This document shows, one piece after another, positions 10,942-22,344 of a stretch of DNA of 64,000 nt (positions are counted from its first letter, which is position 1; each line of letters begins with the position of its first letter). Source of the DNA: Cladopsammia gracilis (Eukaryota > Cnidaria > Anthozoa > Scleractinia > Dendrophylliidae); NCBI GenBank assembly GCA_022457155.1, contig JAJGOT010000258.1:680501-744500 (forward strand), read 5' to 3'. The notes beneath the pieces were generated by a model. It was not told the origin of the DNA, made no database searches, and was given only the letters and a program-made list of their open reading frames with translations. A program made the translations under genes and the position numbers.

Positions 10942-12299
10942 TTATTTTTCTTTAAGGGATGATTGAAATCCAGCCTCCACCATCAAGTCACTAACTTGCA
11001 GTTGACGTTTTACTGAAAATTTGCTCTTTAATAGACATAACACATTGCATACTCCAAAAAATATAGTAAGCACAAAGCTAAACAATGGCAAAGAAGCCAC
11101 AATCATGATAAGCCAAAACTCAAGTATAAAGTCAAGTATCAATTTCAACTTTGAGCTCTAAACTGAGAAGCAAATTTCTAATGACCCTAACTTTGTTTTG
11201 TGATGAAAAGCTTAAACTATAAAAAACAAAACATCCAGTCACACCTCCCTTAGTCACACCATTTATCAGGGCTTTTTATGCGAACTTCTATGAGGGACAA
11301 CAATAAGCATGTGGTCTAAACACATGCAACGTAATAAAAAGCTGAAATAAAAATCCTCAGTAGACCTCAGTACCTTACCAATGGATGTGTCACTGGAAGA
11401 GTCATCATCCGACAAAATGTCGGTGTCATTACCAGCAGACGTTGGAGCAGATTCTGAGGATTCTGAGCCTGACTCCCACGCCTTAATTGTGTGGCTCCAT
11501 ATCAATAATCCCCCAAGGATGGGGGTATCATGACCAAGAGCTCTACATTTTGAAGTAAAACACAAAGTCTTAAGTGGAATGAGAAATTCAAGCACGTAAC
11601 CGTGGACGACAATCCTGCTGGTATACGTTGGATCAATAGTGATCTGATCGGTTTAACAAATGAAATATACTATAAAAGCAAAGACCGATACAACGTAGAT
11701 ACAAATTTTAAAAAAGTGTACTATATTTCGGCTGGTCAAACCAGCCTTCTTCAGGTACAATGAGGTAGAATTATACAACTTTTTATTGTGCAAATTTTAG
11801 GGGCTCGTGTAATATAATATTAAGTAATGTTGTTAATTCTAAATTAAGTTCATTGTACTGATTCCATTGTTGTATTTTAGGATCACCAATTATTATAGTT
11901 TTAAATATTGATGTAATTTTTGTAAAAGTCTTCTTAATTTCTACGGCTAACTGGAAGACCACTTATAGTGAATGTGACACCGTGATGAAATAAAGATTGT
12001 AGTGGTAGTACTAGTGGTAGTACTAGTAGTAGTAGTACTAGTAGTAGTAGTACTAGTAGTAGTAGTACTAGTAGTAGTAGTACTAGTAGTAGTAGTACTA
12101 GTAGTACTAGTACTAGTAGTACTAGTACTAGTATTAGTAGTACTAGTACTAGTACTAGTAGTACTAGTACTAGTACTAGTAGTACTAGTACTAGTACTAG
12201 TACTAGTACTAGTACTAGTAGTAGTACTAGTAGTAGTAGTAGTAGTAGTAGTACTAGTAGTAGTAGTACTAGTAGTACTAGTACTAGTAGTACTAGTAC

Positions 12300-12331
<32 letters not shown>

Positions 12332-12926
12332 CTAGTACTAGTAGTACTAGTACTAGTAGTAGTACTAGTACTAGCACTAGTAGTAGTAGTAGTAGTAGTA
12401 GTACTAGTAGTAGTAGTACTAGTAGTAGTAGTACTAGTAGTAGTAGTACTAGTAGTAGTAGTAGTACTAGTAGTAGTAGTACTAGTAGTAGTAGTACTAG
12501 TAGTACTAGTACTAGTAGTACTAGTACTAGTAGTACTAGTACTAGTAGTACTAGTACTAGTAGTACTAGTACTAGTAGTACTAGTACTAGTAGTACTAGT
12601 ACTAGTAGTACTAGTACTAGTAGTAGTAGTAGTAGTAGTAGTACTAGTACTAGTAGTACTAGTACTAGTAGTACTAGTACTAGTAGTAGTACTAGTAGTA
12701 GTAGTACTAGTAGTACTAGTACTAGTAGTAGTAGTAGTACTAGTAGTAGTAGTACTAGTACTAGTAGTACTAGTAGTAGTACTACTAGTACTACTACTAG
12801 TAGTACTAGTACTAGTAGTAGTAGTAGTAGTACTAGTACTAGTACTAGTAGTACTAGTACTAGTAGTACTAGTACTAGTAGTACTAGTACTAGTAGTAGT
12901 ACTAGTAGTAGTAGTACTAGTAGTAC

Positions 12927-12987
<61 letters not shown>

Positions 12988-15900
12988 AGTAGTGGTGGTA
13001 GTAGTGGTGGTAGTAGTGGTGGTAGTAGTGGTGGTAGTAGTGGTGGTAGTAGTGGTGGTGGTAGTAGTGGTAGTAGTGGTAGTAGTGGTGCTAGTGGTGG
13101 TAGTGGTGGTAGTGGTGGTTGTGGTAGTAGTGGTGGTAGTAGTAGTAGTAGTGGTAGTGGTAGTGGTAGTGGTAGTGGTAGTGGTAGTGGTAGTGGTAGT
13201 AGTAGTAGTAGTAAAATTCACATTGGCTTTTTATATATAGTTGACATGTATACGTAACAACGGAAATACGTAGGGCTGCACCAAGAAAAATAATGATAGA
13301 TAGAAATAAAATAGCTGAGTAATGAAAAATATACAGAAAACAATGATAGGAAACTAATACAAAAGTGAATTAGTATATTTCTTTGCGAATGTTGAGGCAC
13401 AGCCATGGGTACCAGGATGGCTCCCTCTTTTGCTAATGTTTTTCTCGGTTATTTCGAAGCCAATGCTCTCGAAAAAGCCCCATTTCATCCCCACACTTGG
13501 CTGCGATATATCGATGATATTTTTATGATCTGGACCGAAGGTTTAGATAACTCCTCTCCTAATCACACTGCTAATGACATTCAACTAATCCCCATTGAAA
13601 AAAATTTTCTCTAACCGGCCGAGACTCGATACGTTAGGCCAAAGAAGCTTTTTTAATTTCTAAAGGCAAAACACTTGTTCCTCACGGCCTCAATATTCGC
13701 GAAGAAATATACTAATTGTTCACTTTTGTATTAGTTTCCTTTCATTGTTTTCTGTATATTTTTCATTACTTAGCTATTTTTATTTCTATCGCTGTTATTT
13801 TTCTAGACGTAGCCCTATGTATTTCCGTTGTTACGTATACATGTCAACTATATATAAAAAGCCAATGTTAATTCTTCCTCATTATACCTAAGGAAGGCTG
13901 GTTTGGCCAGCCGAAATATAGTACACCTTTTAAAATTTGTATCTACGTTGTATCGGTCTTTGCTTTTATAGTATATTAAGTGGAATGTCTGCTGAGACAA
14001 ACCAAAAACCCTTTGTGGGGGCAGAGGGTGTTTTTGTTTCCTGGAGAAACGTTTTGTTTCTTTTCACATATACATGTATCATCAAATAAAATTGTTTGAC
14101 AACCCTCATAGCTGTGTCACAAATTTATCATTCTCTTGCGCTCATAGAGGACTGCTTTAATATGTTGTCTGATTCCATCTGGACGTCAGAAAGGAAACAA
14201 AGGAAAAGAAAGCATAACCTTTTACATCTGGAAAAATTATCTACTTAGTTAAGCCTGCTACAAAACAGCCGTTTATTGGGATTGGGTTGATCTTGAATTA
14301 ATTTAAAGCTTGTCCTTGCAATAGTTCATTCAAATGCCAAACTATGAAACAGCTGACAGTGATCATATACATAGTAGTACTTTTAGAGTATTTTAAATTC
14401 AAGTTTCATTGCCATGTTACGATGAAAAATAAAGCAGAAATGAAATGGTGTATTTCAAAGGAAAAGCAGCATCCTCAAACAGGCATGGCACCAACAAATA
14501 AAAATGTTAAGGCACCTTTTTCGAGTAAATATGGAAAGTAAAAAAGTTAAGAAATTGACTCCTGGGTTAAAACCTTTCACTGTTTTAAGGAAAAACTACA
14601 AAACAAACTAGTATATTGGTTAAAAGTTTTTGTAAAACTACTAAAATCTCACACCTTTCCCAAACTCAGTTGACTTGATACAGCTATCATCTGCAAGTTC
14701 GTCTACTAAGGCATTAACTTTTGCAGCTGCTTCCGGGTTTGATCTTATCGACGGTATTTCATTTCCTGGGAATTTTTCACCTGTGGCTTTACTTATTCTT
14801 GTTAGACTGCAATGCAATTCAAAAGACAAAATATTCTATTGAGGGAGATGGCCACAGTTTTAAATTTACAAAGAAACATTGTCATACTTATACACTCATG
14901 TAAACTAATTTAGTTGAAGGGTCTAGTTTTTTAATCTCTGCTGCTGTTAACTTCTCCTTTCTTGTAGGTGGGCTGTATTTGATGTTTTTCGGCAACACAA
15001 CTGAACTTGTCTTTGCAATTAATTGTGGCACTGCATGTACCTCACCTAAAGGGGGAAAAGGTGTCAAAGTTTAGCGAAAATTTATAAATCCCACCCAAAC
15101 AATTTAACAACTTACTGTAAGCAGGAAAATGGGAACAAAATGGATGTGAATTTATCACAGCCTATAACAGGCACTGTTAAAGAGATATTGTATAAAAGAG
15201 GCAGTTGACGTTTTGCCTGATAGAATTAATGCAGCTGGTATAGTAGAACGCAAAGTCTTCATCTTTGATTTTTGTACCAGTCCAATTACCCAAATCACAG
15301 GTAGCACAAATGTTTAAAACTTACAGATAACAGAGATTTAAATTTAAACATTCTTCTGTCGATGAGCTAGGGACACAAACCCTCAAAAGCTTGTATTTTG
15401 ATCGGAGGCTTAATTAAAATAAAGCTTAAGTAGGACGTTATATCAAACCTTTCATCGAAAGTTCGCATCATGCAATTTTGGCGAATCGTTTGCACGGGCT
15501 GGCACAGGAGGCGAAATGAAGTAAATGTACTTTACTCCATTTTAATATTGATGATTCGCAATAGTCATAAAAAATCACGATTGCTTTCATTCACAATTCT
15601 CCATTTAAGACTCCAAAAAACACGTGCTTTTCTTCGGCAAAGTTGGACTAGACACGCAGAAAATGAACAAAAGAGGACGAAAAATGTAAGGTCGTACCTT
15701 GAATGTTCTCTAAGGATTCAATGTGCGAAATAAATTCCATCTGCTCCCCAACAGTTGTTAGTCCACATACCTGGAACACACTCTTGTCTTGAGACTTCTT
15801 CATAATTGACAAAGTGTCGCCCTTTCACTTTTTGTTCTGTCAACAAAATAAAAAAAGACCAGAAACTCGACTAAGCTGCACAATTTATCGAGGAGCCACG

Positions 15901-16602
15901 AGCTTTTAACACTTTGTTGATCCCCTTAATGGCAGCTTACCAGCGAATTTTTCAATAACTTCTTTTTCGAACACTTTTTATCTCGTTAATGCGCATGCGC
16001 ATTAAGCGAGATTTCGGAGTCAGTCACGAAAAAAGGGACAAAAGTTGTTAACAAAATTTTGTGGACTTTTGTCCGGGGGGATTTCTTCCTTCTTCTTTAT
16101 AGAAGTTATATTAGGGCATTGAAGATATGGTTGGTTAAACCGGTTAGGATTTCAAGAAGGGCGTCACATACTGCACCTAAAATTTTTGGGGAGCACCCCC
16201 GGACCTATTGTTAATTTCCCTAGGGTATTGGGATGTCAGAACTTGTCATGAACTTGTCATATCTCACATTACGTTACCGCAAAGGCATTAAGTTCTTCTT
16301 AAGTTTCGATATCTCACGTTACCTATCAGCTTCAATCATTTGTCGTAAAGCCAAAAATAGGTCAAATGCGTTTTTTGGCAAACGCAGTTTGAGAATTTCG
16401 CGGTGTATTTTTACGAATGGCGACGTTTTAAGAAAGTTAAATGTTTTAATATGAGCGATATGGCAGAGCAAAATTTGCGTTTGTTCTAGTACGCGGGTGG
16501 CGGCTTAGAATTTTAATCATGAACGCTTATCAGCATAAGTGGAAAAGCGTTATTTCCTAAATTATTCTAGAGCTCTCACGCAAGTATGAACCTACCTGCC
16601 AT
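10942..16602 (-). CDS. Uncharacterised small gene, six exons, about 202 aa
   Basis: Minus-strand exons in order: start ATGGCAG at 16602-16596 (donor GTAGGT); 15836-15771; 15045-about 14895; 14806-14655; 11540-11379; 11012-10942 (TAA stop). All junction phases agree except the third, where the donor region (ATGAGTGTATAAG) is off by one base. Exon 1 joins exon 2 to read [18 protein letters not shown]. Exon 3 has [18 protein letters not shown], exon 4 [16 protein letters not shown], exon 5 a serine/aspartate-rich acidic run ([22 protein letters not shown]), and the end is [17 protein letters not shown]. No signal peptide or membrane segment is seen. I do not recognise the family. The 3.1-kb fourth intron contains a Penelope-like element and the TAG array. 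Confidence 0.55.
11697..11757 (-). ncRNA. Hammerhead-ribozyme-like core in PLE terminal repeat
   Basis: On the minus strand the sequence reads CTGAAGA, then a perfect hairpin (GGCTGGT / ACCAGCC), then GAAA. This matches the CUGANGA - stem II - GAAA core. Downstream ATAT..GTATC could form a short stem III with C as the cleavage base, and GTA/TAC could start stem I if one C is bulged. The plus-strand copy near 13890-13915 has CTAAGGA in place of CTGAAGA, so its core is damaged. Hammerheads are established in PLE terminal repeats; activity here is inference. Confidence 0.5.
12001..13213. repeat. 1.2-kb TAG/CTA triplet microsatellite array
   Basis: Nearly pure GTA-TAG-AGT triplets with interspersed ACTAGT palindromes, shading into GGT-containing triplets after 12980. 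Because all units are triplets, three frames stay open and give spurious poly-Val/Leu (plus) and poly-Thr/Ser (minus) ORFs. It lies between two halves of the PLE and inside an intron of the minus-strand gene. Confidence 0.95.
13384..13614 (+). pseudogene. Penelope-like reverse transcriptase fragment
   Basis: Translates to [18 protein letters not shown], then [20 protein letters not shown]. The GT(S/R)MAPSYANLFMG block and the YIDDIF motif (YxDD catalytic loop) are the signature of PLE reverse transcriptases. Only about 70 codons remain; stops follow at 13612 and no GIY-YIG endonuclease is found downstream. Confidence 0.75.
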
Positions 16603-17215
16603 GATCTATCAAGAAACGAAACATAATTATTATCAATTCGCTGTTCTGACTCAAATGAGTTCAAATTTTATATTCAAGTTCCGATGAATTTCATTGCATT
16701 CTCAAATGCTTGTTCATTTGGCTCCGATGGTTTTATGTCGGTGGAAAATTTCCGGGAAAGTTTAAAATTTTACAAGATTTTGGTCTATTCTCTTGCCAAA
16801 TAATGCCATTTCAATGTAATCGATTTTTGTTACAGTTAGCGTAAACTTCTAGTTCTACGAAGGGTTCGAGTTTAATCAATTTTTGCATAACCGGAATTCA
16901 ATTGGATAAAAATGTACGACAATGAGTCGTACACTTGTAATAAGCTGAGCGTGCAAGGCCTAGCCGTGTGGTTTTAACGCAATGAGAAGTTCGTGGACAA
17001 TATAATAATTAAGGCCTTTAAAAATCAGTTGAAATCATTAATTCAAATGGATGGACTCAATACCTATTTAGTTTACTCTTAATTCAAAAGATAAATAGTA
17101 TTGAAATATTTATGAAGAGGAATTTAACCGTTGCAACCCCTTAAAACTGTACTTATCTATATCCTTGGTGCACTGTATTAAATTTTTCTTAATAGGTTTT
17201 TAGAAGACTTACCTT

Positions 17216-18830
17216 CTACTTGCAGCTGAAAAAGCTAGGCTTAAACGTAACAGTCGCTAGACTGTCAAAAATGCCAACGAAGGTTTTAGCGAGCTCCACG
17301 CAGCTATAAAGCGTAGCGAATACAAGCTAAAATCACAGCCTTTACTGAGACACTTACGATACGACCAAAACCAGATCGCTGCATTCACCCATCTCATAAA
17401 ATAGAAGTCTGTATACAGGTGAACATTTCAAGTTCGTTTACCAACAGGTTGCAACTGAACTGACTGAAAATTCTAAAAACTGACAGGAATCTTCTGCGAC
17501 ACCTCCTTTCAACAACCTTGACGGGCTTTTTTAATTTCGTTCCTATTACAAATTAAGTTATCGTCTCTTTTGTAGAATAATACGTAAACATTGGGAACAT
17601 CAAACTTTAAGAGGGTATAAAGGAAAAGTAACACACATCTGAACAGCGCCACCATTTTGGACGGCAATCTATCCGTTCCGATGTTAATCGCGTAACTCTT
17701 TCTTCCTTTCCGGTTCTAGATTTCTGTTCGTGAAATGACCAGATTTTTTCCGGATATATAATTGATACTATCCATTAGATTATTACAATGGAACTCAATT
17801 CATTCCATAGGTGTCAGAACATTCATTGAAGCGTGATGCTTGAAGTTGTTTCTCGCGGTGAATTTGCCTGTAAAGAGCTGTAAACCCGGCGCAGCTTTTT
17901 CTCGACAGCTACAGTGAGCTTACTTTACCATTTTGTAAACAAGGCCAAACACACGACAAATTAATCTAGCACTGTTAAATGAGGGCGCTAATGGGTGTAC
18001 CCAATTGTCAGTTAACTACTATTTTTTTTCGGCCAATTGTCAGTTAACAAGAGGCTACACTGGTAGCCTATACTCATGCGCTTGTATAAGAAAGTTTTAT
18101 GTTTTTCTTTTTTAACTGGGTCACGCTGTCGGAAATCGGTTTATTTCAATATTTTCATTCATTGATCTTATCAAGTGATTTAGCTTGACAAGTAGGAAAT
18201 TACGTATATCAGTAAGGCTTTTAAATTTGCAAAGTTAAGATAAGGTTACTTTAAAGGCCATGAGAATGAACAGAGTGAATGCGTTTTCGGGATTGGACTT
18301 AGAACAGCCGCTTTACGAAAATTATTCGACATTAGATTCTCATACAAAAACCATAATTTCTCACCTGTCAAGATAGCTTCCAAAACCGTAATAAGGATCG
18401 TCAGTATTAAAGATGTCTGTTTGATACACGATCGTACACAGAGAGTATGGGAAGGAAAAAAATCGAAACTCACTGATGCTTGTGTCCAATAAAATACGGT
18501 GTGTCCACTTACTTTGAAGTCTGCTTAATACAGGTTTTAGTGTAATCAGAAATCTTACTCATTTAATCTAACATTGAAATGGGCTCGTGTGGTCAACCCC
18601 TGGGTCAACCCGCGTTCGCGTGCTAGGACAAAATGACGAAACAAAATACACACCTTGTATCTCACTTGTCGCACTTCCCATTAGAAAAGGTAGCTCCATT
18701 TCCAACTGAGCCTTTGTAACAGCTTTCCCGTCGATCTCCTCTAATCGGAACAACTTTAAATCAAACTCACCGAGTCCAAACTTTCCGCTTATTGTTTGAT
18801 TATATGTCCATTGAATTGTGCTTTGTCATG
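17216..18830 (-). CDS. Candidate small minus-strand gene, three exons, 5' end unknown
   Basis: Exon at about 18830-18654 encodes FGLGEFDLKLFRLEEIDGKA and ends ...SATSEIQ with donor CAAG|GTGTGT (phase 1). A 52-bp exon 18416-18365 (acceptor aaacag|, donor GACAG|GTGAGA) gives DIFNTDDPYYGFGSYLD, phase 1 to 2. An exon from 17261 (acceptor tttttgacag|) continues in phase as SLATVTFKPSFFSCK and stops at 17216-17218. Phases agree throughout, but no start codon was found. The family is not recognised. Confidence 0.35.
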
Positions 18831-19130
18831 TCAAACGGTATGCGACTTATGTGTCATTCGAATGCCGATCCTTTGTCATCATCTCGATAAAAACTCAGAA
18901 TAACTTTGACCACGCCACTCGACGCCATCACGGAGATCAAGGTCAACGCTCTACGACCCTGGTACCTTTCGCATATAATATCGGTTAATATGTCACCTGG
19001 TCATGCAGCGAGGCAGGTAAAAGTCACAAAATAGCTTTGCTGTTAGGAAAAAACTATGTTGCTTTTATTAACAACAACAATCGTTAATTTAGTATAATTA
19101 ATAGAATGTCACTTAACTGTTACCGTATTT

Positions 19131-19385
19131 TCTCGATTAAACGCCGGGCCCCGAATAAACGCCGGGTATAATTAAGGAAGTTGTAAGTAAGCTCCTCAAA
19201 CGTTTGTTTGTGGTATAATTAACTTAAGATTTAAGGGCAAGGTACAAGGCTGCCAAGAAAAACGAATAATAACCCTTTCTTAAAAAATGGCGGGCGAGAA
19301 AAAACTGCTGATACAAAGAAACGCCGGGTCCACAAGGCCAAGTTTGAAATAAACGCCGGGGGCATTTAATAGAGAAAATACGGTA
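19131..19385. mobile_element. MITE with CCGTATTTTCTC terminal inverted repeats, TA duplication
   Basis: Ends at 19133 and 19383 are inverted copies: CCGTATTTTCTCGATTAAAC on the left and CCGTATTTTCTCTATTAAAT on the right, flanked by TA on both sides. The motif AACGCCGGG occurs four times inside. TA duplication and size suggest a Tc1/mariner-type non-autonomous element. No ORF. Confidence 0.7.
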
Positions 19386-21000
19386 ACTTTTCATTTATCA
19401 GTTGACTACTATATTTTTGGGCAATTGTCAGTTAACTGTTAACCCCATCAGTACCCTCCTAAATGCACTGGTGTTCTGAATTTCACTTTTGCCGGAACGC
19501 AATTGGCATGAAAACAAAACGAAAAAAAACTCGCGAGATAATAACGCCTTTTGTCACAACATTTCACCCACGACTGAAAAACCTTAAACAAATACTGATT
19601 AAAAATGGAGTTTCGTTCAAAACCAACCATTCCTGAAAACTATTTACAAAACGCCGCCTAACACATCATACAAAACGTAACTCACTTAACGACACGACTC
19701 GTAAGAGCCAAACTTTGAAAGCTAATATAAATGCATCGCAACCGCAAAACCACATAGCGGAGTCGGTGCAGGCCTGTCATGAACCTCATTTCGATCTAAG
19801 GGAAACTAAAAAAGTGACCGCCAGGAGTGGTGCCCTGTTTATCCGCTCCAGACCCAATATTTTCTATATAAGTGCGTCCATAGCAGACGTGACCGAAAAA
19901 TGATCACGTGATCACCATTGTCCCGCCATTTTTCACGTCAAAATATATAAAACAGCAGACTTGATACTTTAGCTAACTACAAAACTTTCCGTTTCATTAT
20001 GCAAGAGTAGGAACAGCAAAATACCATAAATTTTGACTTTCGTTCTATTTTCGAATACTACTGGAGAGTTGAAAAAGAAATGGCTGATGGCGCGATGTCT
20101 GCTAAACATAGCTCAAATTGTCCTGGCATGGGGAAAGGCAGCTCTTGAGAAATGATATGTTGTTACGGCCTCCTTCCATTAGATTCGGCAAATGTGAAGT
20201 TCAATGTTTGAATCAGGCCTTACTTTAAAGAATATTAAAGATTCAGTCACCATTTGTTGTGTCAATTGATATTTTGATAATTAATATTAACGTCTCATCT
20301 GATCAGATATAAAGTCATTGCACGTGACGTATTATCGATGTGGGCTTTTAATTGTTTCGAGATTGCGGCAATCTATTGTATTTGATTTAGAAAGTCTTTT
20401 CCATTGTCAAATATCCCAACAGAAAATAGACAATGAATAACTGAAAATGCACTGTGTAAATTGAACCAACAACACATTTTCATCGTCAATTAGCTAGCAA
20501 GGCGGGAAAAGTCTTTCACTTTCACTTCACTGACATCAAAATTATTTACATTCACACTCGTGATTCTTTGTTACTCATAACTTTTTTTGACTTGCACCAA
20601 CACGAATTTTCAAACCAAGTTCTCTCAATCTTCTCTATCCTGCCAAGAACCATATCCAGTTGACTACTGCGCCTCGCATTTTCTACATAATGTCTGATTC
20701 TACAACGCCATCTTTACCATATTTATTTTATATTTATTTTAGATTCTTCTTTTTTTAACCTCATGTTTCAACGCATTAACGAGATGGCTTTAAGAGCCCT
20801 TTGATTTCTTCTAGAAATTGCCCAACTCTCTCCACAGACCATTCTGCAAGAAAAGGCGGGAATCATGTTTCGAGCTTTAGAAGTATCAAACAAGAAACGA
20901 TAGAAAGTCACCGTAGCATACCTCTGTAATCTTCTTCCATATTAACGAAAAAAAAAACACCACAAAAACGCGATTAAATACGCTCCACAGTCTGTAACCT
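19386..21000. other. Non-coding spacer
   Basis: The word CAATTGTCAGTTAAC occurs at about 18004, 18035 and 19423, flanking the preceding region. Otherwise only scattered short ORFs without family likeness. No gene is supported. Confidence 0.5.
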
Positions 21001-22189
21001 ATCTACACTCAGCTCGAAGGCAAGATGTGGTTTGAGTGCATGCGCAGTATCGCTGCCTTTCAAAAGGACTGGGTTCTAAGACTATTTCCAGTCCTTCTCC
21101 GCAGTAACGGCTGCAGTCTTCCAGCAGTCTTGCAGTCACGCGAAGAGTAATGGTGGTCCGAAGATTTAGAAGATGGCAACTCCTGATCCAGTGTTTTTGT
21201 ACTGTATATGCAGTGAAAGTGACGTTCAGCCACATGTTCATTGTCAGTGCGGAATTTGTGATAATAAGCCCGTATCAAGAGCAACCGCTTACAGACATTT
21301 CAACAGAACAAATCAGTTACTCGCTCAAACTGCAAGTGATGGCTATCGCGATGATAAATCGAAAGCAGTTGTGCGGTCGAAGATGATAATTATTGTTTTA
21401 GTGGTCAAGGAGACAATGCTTCCGAGGCAGATTATGGCAGTGACGAGGAAGACATCTTTTCTGGAAGTCATATGAACGTGCCTGACATGCATACTGATGA
21501 AGATCAATCTGGTCGACATTCTCAGGAGGAGTCTGTGGGAATAGCCTCCGCAACAGAAGAGGACATGATCTCTGAAAGGATCTTAGAGGCAGTTCTTGAT
21601 GCACTTGAACTTCAGCTTGAATTGAAAATCTCTCAGATTGGATTTGAAAAAAATTCTGGAATGGGGCAAGAAACTATTTTTGGCGACACACCCTCAACTG
21701 GAGAACTTGGATTCCAATCATTTTCGGGCAAAGAGAATCATGGTTGTGGTGCTTTGGAAGTACAAATTGCAACAATGTGCAAAGAGGACAGATGCAAGGC
21801 AGATGAAGTTTTTGTCGTAGGGTCTGTTCCTTCCAAATAAAAGACCGGTTGCCCTTGACCCATTTCGCCCCCCCCCCCCTCCCCCTTATTGAAGAGATAG
21901 AGAGAGGTTTTATTGAGGGTATAGAGGTGAATTATTCACTTGATACTCCGTGGAGGGAAGCTGGTCCAACCAAGCTAAGACATCTTTTATTACTTTGCAC
22001 AGCTGATTACCCAGCAATGTGTGAACTGTGTAAATCAAAGTTCTGTGGAAAGTCACCTTGTAGAAGATGCAAGTGTGGCTTCAAGCGTGCAAGTGGAGAA
22101 TCAACAACGCATTATTATGGAGACTATCGTAGGGCAACTAGATTTCCATGGTCAAGACGTGTAATTGAGGAGCATATACTTCAAGAAAT

Positions 22190-22240
22190 AGAAGAAGAAG
22201 AAGAAGAAGAAGAAGAAGAAGAAGAAGAAGAAGAAGAAAG
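22190..22240 (+). repeat. (GAA)n microsatellite inside transposase remnant
   Basis: About sixteen GAA units encode a poly-Glu run in the open frame. An expansion in decaying coding sequence. Confidence 0.9.
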
Positions 22241-22344
22241 GGTAACAGTGGCAACTACAAGGTCTCAAGAAGTTGCTTTCACAGGTTTTTCTATATATTT
22301 TGCATAGATAACCAGACATTCAGCGTGACTGTGTTATTGATGTA

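Larger units (their letters stand above)
11664..13980. mobile_element. Rearranged Penelope-like element (PLE) with inverted terminal blocks
   Basis: The terminal blocks at about 11668-11790 (minus) and about 13880-13978 (plus) are inverted copies of about 85 bp. They contain the GGCTGGTTT...CCAGCCGAAATATAGTAC stem and the TCTACGTTGTATCGGTCTTTG tail. A second inverted pair, 13216-13398 against about 13693-13872, lies inside. Between them is a short reverse-transcriptase fragment on the plus strand. PLEs are known for complex, inverted terminal repeats carrying hammerhead motifs. The endonuclease part is missing, so it is a defective copy. Confidence 0.7.

Noticed and set aside
11934..13240. 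Long ORFs of poly-Thr/Ser and poly-Val/Leu
   Set aside because: They are translations of a triplet microsatellite; several overlapping frames are open for the same trivial reason.
20999..21604. Minus-strand ORFs opposite the transposase N-terminus
   Set aside because: Shadows of the plus-strand transposase remnant; no motif of their own.
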